17,118 nt of DNA from DASPTT01 sp035623275. Its GTDB lineage: Bacteria > Actinomycetota > Acidimicrobiia > Acidimicrobiales > UBA8190. Numbering within the stretch: the stretch's first letter is position 1; each line of letters begins with the position of its first letter. The notes under the pieces are model-generated. The model was not told the origin of the DNA. It saw only the letters and a program-made list of their open reading frames with translations, and ran no database searches. Position numbers and translations under genes: made by a program. Shown piece after piece: positions 1-9,365 of the stretch. The DNA lies in contig DASPTT010000088.1 in the NCBI GenBank assembly GCA_035623275.1, positions 1 through 17,118 of the forward strand, written 5' to 3'.

Positions 1-835
1 TGGTCGCCTTGGCGGCCTTGGTCGCCTTTGTCACCTTGGCGGCCTTGGCGGCCTCTGTCGCCTTGGTCGCCTTCTCGGCCTTGGTCGCCTTCTCGGCCCC
101 AGCCGCCCTGGTCGCCTTGGTCGCCTTGGCGGCCTTGGCCGCCTTGGCGGCCTTGGCGGCCTCTGTCGCCTTGGTCGCCTTCTCGGCCTTGGTCGCCTTG
201 GCCCCTCCCGGCGTCCGTGCCACACCGGCGGCGGCCTTCGAGACCTCTGCCGCGGCCTCGACCATGTCGGCGGTGACCTCTGTCGGCTGGGGACGGGCGG
301 CCCCGCGGAGCACGGGCGCGGCCTTCGTGGCGCCGATGGCAGGGCGCGCCCCGGTCGCCTTCGTGCCGACCGACCGTGCCGGCCGTGCCGCCTTGACGGC
401 CTCGCGGCTGCGGGGTCCGCGCACCGGGCGGCGGGGCACGAAGATCCATCCCACGCCGGCCACCGGCGTGCCCCCGATGAGCCGGCCCTCGTCGAAGAGC
501 CACGGGTGCTCGCCGTGGAACTCCTGGAACGAATCGTTGGACAGGACGCTGCCCTGGACGCGCTCTGCGACCCGGAGGAGGAAGGCGTCCCCGCGTCCCA
601 CCGCCCCGGCCGGCGGTGACACCAGCTCGCCGTGCTCCACCGCCGCGTCGTAGGCGGGGCGCTCCCTGGGGTCGATGCGATGCCCGAAGGTGGCGTCGAC
701 GACGACGATCACCTCGTGATCGGGATACTCCTGCTGGAACTGCCGGACCGCCTCGTCGAGCTGGCTCAGGCTGGGGACCTTGCGACCCTCCGTGGCGATG
801 TTGGAGCCGTCGACGACGACGTAGGAGCGGGCCAT
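1..835 (-). CDS. NYN-domain (Zc3h12a/Regnase-like) ribonuclease with histone H1-like Lys/Ala tail, partial
   Basis: This gene reads leftward and runs off the window without a stop, so at least 278 residues are seen. Residues 4-135 look like a NYN/PIN-fold RNase of the Zc3h12a type. They contain VVVDGSNIA (Asp9, Asn12), VIVVVDATF (Asp47), GRGDAFLLRVAERV (Asp83) and VLSNDSFQEF (Asn100, Asp101), in the order and spacing I know from Regnase-1. Regnase has Asp-Asp where this protein has Asp83-Ala84. Residues about 136-205 form an Arg/Pro/Ala-rich linker. From about residue 210 the chain is almost only Ala, Lys, Thr and Glu (KATKAEKATKATEAAK-type repeats), like the tails of histone H1 or mycobacterial HupB, which would bind nucleic acid. 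Inference: an RNA-cleaving enzyme tethered to RNA or DNA by its tail. ATG at 835 was chosen because the fold starts at once; an in-frame ATG at 856 is possible. There is no clear ribosome binding site. Fold confidence is good; the substrate is unknown. Confidence 0.8.
   Translation of the reverse strand, partial: MARSYVVVDGSNIATEGRKVPSLSQLDEAVRQFQQEYPDHEVIVVVDATFGHRIDPRERPAYDAAVEHGELVSPPAGAVGRGDAFLLRVAERVQGSVLSNDSFQEFHGEHPWLFDEGRLIGGTPVAGVGWIFVPRRPVRGPRSREAVKAARPARSVGTKATGARPAIGATKAAPVLRGAARPQPTEVTADMVEAAAEVSKAAAGVARTPGGAKATKAEKATKATEAAKAAKAAKAAKATKATRAAGAEKATKAEKATKATEAAKAAKVTKATKAAKAT
34..199. repeat. 58-bp perfect direct duplication inside a Lys/Ala-codon tract
   Basis: Positions 34-91 and 142-199 are identical over 58 bp and offset by 108 bp (36 codons). 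They lie in a longer degenerate array of GGCGGCCTT and GGTCGCCTT words that fills roughly 1-205. On the minus strand this encodes the Ala/Lys/Thr/Glu tail of the NYN nuclease. Both the unit words and the 108-bp offset are multiples of three, so gain or loss of units would keep the frame. Confidence 0.9.
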
Positions 836-855
836 GACTGGCCCACAGTCAACCA

Positions 856-900
856 TCCCGGGCTTGCACAGGGTCCGACCCTCGGGTGCCCCACCCGGGA
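856..900. promoter_or_regulatory. Nested inverted repeat in the divergent intergenic region
   Basis: Three nested complementary arms are visible. TCCCGGG (856-862) pairs with CCCGGGA (894-900), GCAC (866-869) with GTGC (886-889), and AGGGT (870-874) with ACCCT (878-882) around a CCG loop. The element lies between the divergent NYN and M20 genes, just upstream of the M20 -10 box. It could be an operator for a dimeric regulator or a structured 5' leader of the NYN transcript. No T-run follows it, and the divergent setting argues against a terminator. Confidence 0.5.
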
Positions 901-907
901 CGAGCCG

Positions 908-919
908 TAGGATGCGGAC
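908..919 (+). promoter_or_regulatory. Leaderless -10 box of the M20 gene
   Basis: TAGGAT at 908-913 matches the actinobacterial TANNNT -10 consensus. It is followed by six bases and then the GTG start at 920. This spacing would place the first transcribed base on the start codon. No Shine-Dalgarno sequence is present. Confidence 0.55.
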
Positions 920-2260
920 GTGGCCCGCGACCTCGCCGGGGAATCGGTCGAGCTCCTCCAGCAGCTCATCCGCAACGCCTGCGTCAACGACGGCTCACCG
1001 GGGTCGGGGCACGAGCGCCGCAGCGCCGAGACCGTCCGCGCCGTGCTCGAGGGCCCCGGCGTCGAGCTCGACGAATACGAACCCACGGCCGGGCGGACCT
1101 CGGTCACCGCTCGCATCGGCGGACGTGACCCGGAGGCCCCGTCGCTGTTGCTCATGGGACATCTCGACGTCGTGCCGGCCAACGCGGCGGACTGGCGCCA
1201 CGACCCCTTCGGCGGCGAGCTGGTCGACGGCGAGGTCTGGGGGCGGGGGGCGATCGACATGCTGAACCTCACGGCCACCATGGCCGTCGCCCTGCGCCAC
1301 CTTGCCGACGAGGGCTTTCGCCCCCGGGGCGACCTGGTGTTCCTGGCCGTGGCCGACGAGGAGGCGCTGGGCACCCACGGCGCCGGGTGGCTGACGGCGC
1401 ACGTGCCCGAGGCCGTCCGGACCGACTACCTGATCACCGAGGCAGGCGGGTTCCCGCTCCGGGGCGCCGACGGCGGCCTCCGTCTGCCGGTGGTGACCGG
1501 GGAGAAGGGGACCTATTGGTGCACGCTCACGGTGCACGGCACACCGGGCCACGGCTCGCAGCCCCTGCGCACCGACAACGCCCTGGTGAAAGCGGCCGAG
1601 ATCGTCCGTCGGCTGGCCGAGCACGAGGTGCCGGCCGACGTCCACGATGCATGGCGTCGTTTCGTGGAGGGACTGAGCCTTCCCGCCGAGCTTCGCGAGC
1701 CAATGCTCGACCCGCAGGCCATCGGCGCCTTCGTGCGGGAGCTGCCCATGGTCGGGCTGGCCCGCCAGGCCCATGCCTGCACGCACACGACCATCGCGCC
1801 GACGATCCTGCACGCCGGCACCAAGCTGAACGTCATCCCCGACCGCGCCGAGCTGCAGGTCGACATCCGGAGCCTGCCCGGTTGGGACCTCGCCGACGTG
1901 GAGGCCATGGTGCTCGCCGCGATGGGCGACCTCGCCCCCGAGGTGGACATCACCTGGCACGTCGCCGACCCGTCGAGCACCTCGCCCGTCGACACGCCGC
2001 TATGGGACGTTCTCGCCACAGTGGCGCGGCGGCACTACCCGGAGGCCGAGTGCATCCCGTTCTTCACCGCGGGTGCGACCGACGCGCGGTTCTTCCGCCG
2101 GCTGGGCACGGTCGCGTACGGGTTCGGGCTGTTCAGCGAGCACCTGGGCTTCGAGGACTACGTGGCGATGTTCCACGGCGTCGACGAACGCGTCGACGTC
2201 GAGTCCCTGGCCCTGACGACACAGCTGTGGGACGGGGTCGCCCGCACGCTGCTGGGATGA
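920..2260 (+). CDS. M20 family metallopeptidase / deacylase
   Basis: Predicted cytoplasmic two-zinc hydrolase of the M20 clan (ArgE/DapE/carboxypeptidase G2 type), which cleaves dipeptides or N-acyl amino acids. All expected motifs are present. GHLDVVP gives zinc ligand His81 and Asp83. GRGAIDM gives the bridging Asp113. ADEEALG gives catalytic Glu147 and ligand Glu148. A C-terminal MFHGVDERV supplies the last His. HDPFGGELVDGEVWGRG before Asp113 is characteristic of the family. The lid/dimerisation domain covers roughly residues 195-310. The 446-aa length fits M20 dipeptidases such as M. tuberculosis Rv2141c. The GTG start is supported by a -10 box at leaderless spacing. Its stop overlaps the next start (ATGA), so it is translationally coupled to the HAD gene. 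The substrate cannot be deduced. Confidence 0.9.
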   Translation: MARDLAGESVELLQQLIRNACVNDGSPGSGHERRSAETVRAVLEGPGVELDEYEPTAGRTSVTARIGGRDPEAPSLLLMGHLDVVPANAADWRHDPFGGELVDGEVWGRGAIDMLNLTATMAVALRHLADEGFRPRGDLVFLAVADEEALGTHGAGWLTAHVPEAVRTDYLITEAGGFPLRGADGGLRLPVVTGEKGTYWCTLTVHGTPGHGSQPLRTDNALVKAAEIVRRLAEHEVPADVHDAWRRFVEGLSLPAELREPMLDPQAIGAFVRELPMVGLARQAHACTHTTIAPTILHAGTKLNVIPDRAELQVDIRSLPGWDLADVEAMVLAAMGDLAPEVDITWHVADPSSTSPVDTPLWDVLATVARRHYPEAECIPFFTAGATDARFFRRLGTVAYGFGLFSEHLGFEDYVAMFHGVDERVDVESLALTTQLWDGVARTLLG

Positions 2261-2958
2261 GCACGCGACGCGACCCGCCGGTGGGAGGCGTGCCGGGCGG
2301 CACGACCGACCACGAGGCCCGGCCGATCGATGCCGTCCTCTTCGACTTCGGCGGCGTGCTCAGCAGCAGCCCGTTCGAGACGTTCGCCCGCTACGAGGCG
2401 GCCAACAGCCTTCCCTCGGGGTTCATCCGGTCCGTGAACGCGACCAACGACCATGACAACGCCTGGGCGCGGCTGGAACGCAACGAGCTCGGCTTCGACG
2501 CGTTCTGCGAGGCCTTCGAGTCCGAGGCACGTGCCGCGGGCGGCACCGTCGACGCCCGGGCACTGTTCGCGGCGCTGAGCATGGACCTGCGCCCGGCAAT
2601 GGTCGAAGCGGCCCGCCGGTGTCGGGCCGTGTACAAGACGGGGCTCCTCACCAACAATTTCGTCAGCCCGATGGCCGACACGGCGCTGCCTGGCACCCGC
2701 TCGCTGCTCGGCGAGGTCCTCGCCATGTTCGACGTCGTCGTGGAGTCGTCGGTCGTCGGGGTGCGCAAGCCCGATCCCCGCTTCTACGCGATGGCGTGCG
2801 AGCGGCTGGGCATCGAGCCGCATCGGGCGGTCTTCCTCGACGACCTCGGGGTCAACCTGAAGCCGGCACGGGCGATGGGCATGGTCACCATCAAGGTCGG
2901 CGACCCCGACCAGGCGATCAGCGAGCTGGAGGGAGTCGTCGGCCTGCCGCTGCGCTGA
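2257..2958 (+). CDS. HAD-superfamily protein, ACAD10/soluble epoxide hydrolase N-domain-like
   Basis: A 233-aa HAD-fold protein that starts inside the stop of the M20 gene. Motif I is LFDFGGVLSSSPFE with nucleophile Asp30. The second catalytic Asp of the usual DxD is Gly32. Motif II is LLTNNF (Thr132), motif III GVRKPDP (Lys171) and motif IV VFLDDLGVN (Asp195/Asp196). The FGGVL motif and the helical cap (about 45-115) resemble the HAD domains of ACAD10/11 and the N-terminal lobe of soluble epoxide hydrolases, which act on phosphate esters. Without the general acid at position 32, phosphatase turnover may be weak or the reaction different. Residues 1-23 are a poorly conserved-looking extension, so the true start may lie later. 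It forms an operon with M20, but a shared pathway is not evident. Confidence 0.85.
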   Translation: MSTRRDPPVGGVPGGTTDHEARPIDAVLFDFGGVLSSSPFETFARYEAANSLPSGFIRSVNATNDHDNAWARLERNELGFDAFCEAFESEARAAGGTVDARALFAALSMDLRPAMVEAARRCRAVYKTGLLTNNFVSPMADTALPGTRSLLGEVLAMFDVVVESSVVGVRKPDPRFYAMACERLGIEPHRAVFLDDLGVNLKPARAMGMVTIKVGDPDQAISELEGVVGLPLR

Positions 2959-2965
2959 CCGGCGC

Positions 2966-6781
<3,816 letters not shown>

Positions 6782-6795
6782 CGACCAAGAGCCTA
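6782..6795 (-). promoter_or_regulatory. -10 box of kgd
   Basis: On the minus strand TAGGCT (6795-6790) precedes the kgd ATG by eight bases with no Shine-Dalgarno sequence. The mRNA would be leaderless or carry one or two extra bases. A CCGGGGG word occurs twice in the same intergenic region (6796-6802 and 6815-6821) and might be a regulator site. Confidence 0.5.
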
Positions 6796-6827
6796 CCGGG
6801 GGCAGCCTCGCGCGCCGGGGGTGCCGG

Positions 6828-6841
6828 TAACGTCCGCCCTC
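6828..6841 (+). promoter_or_regulatory. -10 box of the alpha/beta hydrolase gene
   Basis: TAACGT at 6828-6833 fits TANNNT and lies eight bases before the GTG at 6842. It supports that start over the in-frame GTG at 6821. It is back-to-back with the kgd -10 box, about 33 bp away. Confidence 0.45.
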
Positions 6842-7600
6842 GTGGGTTCCGGTCTCCACATCGTCGAGCACCGAGGTCCGCCGGACGCGCCGCTCGTCGT
6901 GCTGGTCCACGGCTCCCTCGATCGCGCCGCGAGCTTCGCCCGGGTCGCCCGGCGGCTGCCCGAGCTCGACGTGGTCGCCTACGACCGCCGCGGCTACAGC
7001 CGCTCACGCGCCCTGGAGCCCCGGGCGGAGACGCTCGACGACCACGTCGCCGACCTGTTCTCGGTGCTCGACGGCCGGGAGGCCGTGGTCGTGGGCCATT
7101 CGCTGGGCGGCGACGTGGCCATGGCCGCCGCCGCCCGTGCCCCGGCGCAGATCCCGGCGGTCGGCGCCTGGGAGCCGCCGCTGCCGTGGCTGGAGTGGTG
7201 GCCGCGCCGGGCCCGCGCCGGCGCCGACGAGGACCCCGCCGCGTTCGCCGAGGCGTTCTTCCGCCGGATCGTGGGCCACGAGGCCTGGGACCGCCTCCCG
7301 GAGCGCACGCGGGCGGCGCGCCGTGCCGAAGGGCCGGCGCTGCTCGCCGAGATCCTCGCCCTGCGCACGGGCGCGCCCCCCTTCGACCTGGCGGCGTTCC
7401 CCGTGCCCCTCGTCGTCGGCCGCGGCGGGGCCTCGCTGGACCATCACCGGCGGGCGGCCGACGCCATCGCCGCGCTCCGGCCGGGCACCGTCGTGGTGGA
7501 GATCGAAGGGGCGGGCCACGGCGCGCACCGGAGCCATCCGGCCGCCTTCGCCGACTTCGTGCGCCGCGCAATAGCGGCGCGCCCGGCGCGCGAGCGCTAG
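6842..7600 (+). CDS. Alpha/beta-fold hydrolase
   Basis: A 252-aa enzyme of the alpha/beta hydrolase superfamily, probably a cytoplasmic esterase or lipase-like serine hydrolase. LVHGSLDRAASF (21-32) is the oxyanion-hole strand. VVGHSLGGD (83-91) is the nucleophile elbow with Ser87. Asp200 in GRGGASLDHH is a candidate acid, and GAGHGAHR supplies catalytic His226. YDRRGYSRS (47-55) is the usual strand-4/helix segment. There is no signal peptide or membrane helix. The cap region (about 110-180) is rich in Trp, Arg and Ala and does not reveal a substrate. The GTG start follows a -10 box; GTG at 6821 is the alternative. The gene diverges from kgd and converges on the GGDEF gene, so it looks monocistronic. 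Menaquinone or haloalkane-type roles cannot be told apart from sequence alone. Confidence 0.88.
   Translation: MGSGLHIVEHRGPPDAPLVVLVHGSLDRAASFARVARRLPELDVVAYDRRGYSRSRALEPRAETLDDHVADLFSVLDGREAVVVGHSLGGDVAMAAAARAPAQIPAVGAWEPPLPWLEWWPRRARAGADEDPAAFAEAFFRRIVGHEAWDRLPERTRAARRAEGPALLAEILALRTGAPPFDLAAFPVPLVVGRGGASLDHHRRAADAIAALRPGTVVVEIEGAGHGAHRSHPAAFADFVRRAIAARPARER
7561..7591. terminator. Overlapping GC hairpins at convergent gene ends, possible bidirectional terminator
   Basis: GCGCCGC (7561-7567) pairs with GCGGCGC (7574-7580) around a GCAATA loop. A second palindrome, GCGCGCC (7577-7583) and GGCGCGC (7585-7591), overlaps the first. Both lie in the last codons of the hydrolase gene, just before the shared CTAG. 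No T-tract follows, so this would be an atypical terminator at best. Confidence 0.35.
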
Positions 7601-9009
7601 CCCCCGAGACCCGTTGCCGCGCCGGGTCCGGCCCCGCCCGACCCGCCGGCCACGTCGGCGGCCGCGATGGTCGGGCTCCCGGTCAGCAGCCGGGCCAGGT
7701 CGGCCACCAGACCGCCGGGCCCGCCCACGAGCGGCACCGGGGACGTGAGCGAGGTGAGCGCGCCGAGCGCGCCACCGGTCGCCGCCGGGGTCGGCGAGCC
7801 ACCCGGTCCGCCCGGCGCGCCCGAGGTCCCGCCGCCCGCGCCCCCCGGCCCGGATCCCCCTGCGGTCACCGATGTGCCCCCGGTCCCGACCACCGTCCCG
7901 TCGGCGAGCGAGGTCCGGAAGGACACCGGCACCACCGGGAAGGCGCCGACCACCGCGGTGGACGTCGGCCCGGTGGCCGGTGTCGCCGACGGCGACGGTG
8001 TCGTCGAACCGTGGCTCGGCTTGGTGACGACCCCGTGCCGCAGCGCCTGCGGAGTCGCGTGGCCGCCGGCGCCGAGGGACAGCGTGGTGAGCGCAGCCGC
8101 GACCCCGACCGCGGCCGCGGCCGCGGCAGGGATCCACACCGGGCGCCCCCGGTGTCGTCGGGACGACGCCGCCAGGGCCGCGTCAGCGGCACCGGCGGGC
8201 GCCGGCGCCCGTCGCAGGCCGCGGCGTGCGTAGAGGTCCCGGTCGGCCGCTTCGACCAGGGCGCGGGCGTCGGCCGCCCCACCGGGGAAGCCCGACGCAC
8301 CCCACGTGAACGGCGGCGCGTCGGCGGCCGCGATCCGGTCCATGAGGATGGCGGCCGTCTCCGCCGAGGTGAAGGGCAGCAGGATCATGAACTCGTCGCC
8401 GCCCACGCGAAAGACGGTGTCCTCGTCGCGCAGCGCGGCGTAGAACGCGCGTACCAACGCGAGGAGGGCGGCGTCGCCTGCGGCGTGGCCCGTCTCGTCG
8501 TTGATCCGCTTCAGCCCGTCGAGGTCGACCTCGACGACGGTGATCTGGTGCCCCTGGCGCGTGGCCGCCGAGAGCGCGGCGGCGAGCGTCTCCTCGAAGG
8601 CGCGCCGGTTGCCGACACCGGTGAGCGGGTCGGTGCGCGATGCGTGCTCGAGCCGGCGCACGACCTCCTCCGTGGCCCCCGCGGTGAGTCGGTCCAGGGC
8701 CCGGTGCGTCCGGATGGGATCACCGAACCCCCACGCCGTGAAGGCCTCCCGCAGCCCCGACAGCCGTCGGACGAGCACGGAGACCGAGCGATGGGCGCGG
8801 CCCCACGCCCGGGCGGAGCGGTCGAGGGCCTCCTCGGGCGCGCCGTCGAGGACCGAGAGCACCGCACGCAGCACGTGGTGGGCCTCTTCGACCGGCATGG
8901 GAAGGTCCTCGGCCGCCACGCGCTCGACCCAGCGCTCGTACCACGCGTCGGTCGGGGGACGCTCCTCGTCCCCTCGTCCGGGCAGGCCCGCAGGCGTCGA
9001 CTCAGTCAC
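7597..9009 (-). CDS. GGDEF diguanylate cyclase with C-terminal membrane helix and low-complexity tail
   Basis: Predicted to make cyclic di-GMP from two GTP. The 470-aa protein has an N-terminal helical region (about 20-118) without a recognisable sensor domain. The GGDEF domain spans about 122-263: DPLTGVGNRRAF (127-138), VDLDGLKRIND with metal ligand Asp162, and an intact RVGGDEF active site (GGDEF 203-207). RDED at 194-197 has the canonical RxxD spacing for product inhibition (I-site). After a basic stretch (RRHRGRP, 284-290) comes one hydrophobic segment (about 291-313), then about 155 residues rich in Gly, Ser, Thr, Ala and Pro. By the positive-inside rule the cyclase is cytoplasmic and the tail outside. 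This order is the reverse of the usual sensor-membrane-GGDEF layout. The GTG start is set by a GAGGGG ribosome binding site. The gene ends on the same CTAG as the convergent hydrolase. Confidence 0.93.
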   Translation of the reverse strand: MTESTPAGLPGRGDEERPPTDAWYERWVERVAAEDLPMPVEEAHHVLRAVLSVLDGAPEEALDRSARAWGRAHRSVSVLVRRLSGLREAFTAWGFGDPIRTHRALDRLTAGATEEVVRRLEHASRTDPLTGVGNRRAFEETLAAALSAATRQGHQITVVEVDLDGLKRINDETGHAAGDAALLALVRAFYAALRDEDTVFRVGGDEFMILLPFTSAETAAILMDRIAAADAPPFTWGASGFPGGAADARALVEAADRDLYARRGLRRAPAPAGAADAALAASSRRHRGRPVWIPAAAAAAVGVAAALTTLSLGAGGHATPQALRHGVVTKPSHGSTTPSPSATPATGPTSTAVVGAFPVVPVSFRTSLADGTVVGTGGTSVTAGGSGPGGAGGGTSGAPGGPGGSPTPAATGGALGALTSLTSPVPLVGGPGGLVADLARLLTGSPTIAAADVAGGSGGAGPGAATGLGG

Positions 9010-9013
9010 CTAT

Positions 9014-9019
9014 CCCCTC
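9014..9019 (-). promoter_or_regulatory. Ribosome binding site of the GGDEF gene
   Basis: On the minus strand GAGGGG lies four bases before the GTG at 9009. It supports this start and suggests a leadered mRNA, unlike several neighbouring genes that show a -10 box at this place. Confidence 0.6.
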
Positions 9020-9272
9020 TCGACCATCACCCAGCCGGTCGGAACCACCACTGGATACGTCCGTTTCACCACGCTTCGTAGTTGAGAACGAGGGCGGCCC
9101 CGGGCCCTTGCGGTCTCGGCATGGTCAATCCTGTGCACTCCCACAAATCGTGTCCCACATACCACTCTCCACCCACAAAGGCCCCGCCTCGGCACCTATC
9201 CGAGCGGCCGCAGCTCTCCCGCGGTTGCCGCCGCCCCGCCGGGCCCGGGCTGGCGCGCCGGTCGGTGACCAC

Positions 9273-9317
9273 GCATCGTGGGAACGGGCATCGTGGGAAC
9301 GGGCATCGTGGGAACGG
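9273..9317. repeat. Three perfect tandem copies of a 15-bp unit
   Basis: GCATCGTGGGAACGG occurs three times head to tail at 9273-9287, 9288-9302 and 9303-9317, with no mismatch. It starts about 50 bp beyond the stop of the acyl-CoA dehydrogenase gene and about 265 bp upstream of the GGDEF start. It may be a regulator binding array or a simple slipped-strand expansion. Confidence 0.9.
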
Positions 9318-9365
9318 ACGGCACGGCCCAGGCATCCCGACCCATGTCGACCGCCGCCCCGGCGC

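Larger units (their letters stand above)
9010..9365. other. Gene-free upstream region of the GGDEF gene
   Basis: 356 bp between the start of the GGDEF gene and the end of the acyl-CoA dehydrogenase gene, both on the minus strand. No reading frame here looks like a protein. The part 9120-9180 is less GC-rich than its surroundings and carries CCCACA three times (9140, 9154 and 9172), which is TGTGGG on the minus strand. A 15-bp tandem repeat lies at 9273-9317. The region should contain the GGDEF promoter, but I cannot place a -10/-35 pair with confidence. Confidence 0.6.

Noticed and set aside
1..205. CRISPR array or satellite DNA at the left edge
   Set aside because: Units are short words of 6-9 bp without unique spacers, and they read in frame as a protein tail.
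9..653. Plus-strand 214-aa frame with a hydrophobic Ala/Leu/Val N-terminus
   Set aside because: It is the antisense of the Lys/Ala codon repeats of the NYN gene. The minus frame contains a recognisable nuclease domain; this one contains nothing recognisable.
6782..6910. N-terminal extension of kgd to 6910
   Set aside because: The extra 43 residues resemble no family member, would overlap the divergent hydrolase gene, and would swallow the -10 box placed for ATG 6781.
9010..9335. Small minus-strand frames of 61 and 89 aa in the gene-free region
   Set aside because: Composition is irregular, one is built from the 15-bp repeat, and no ribosome binding site or -10 box supports a start.
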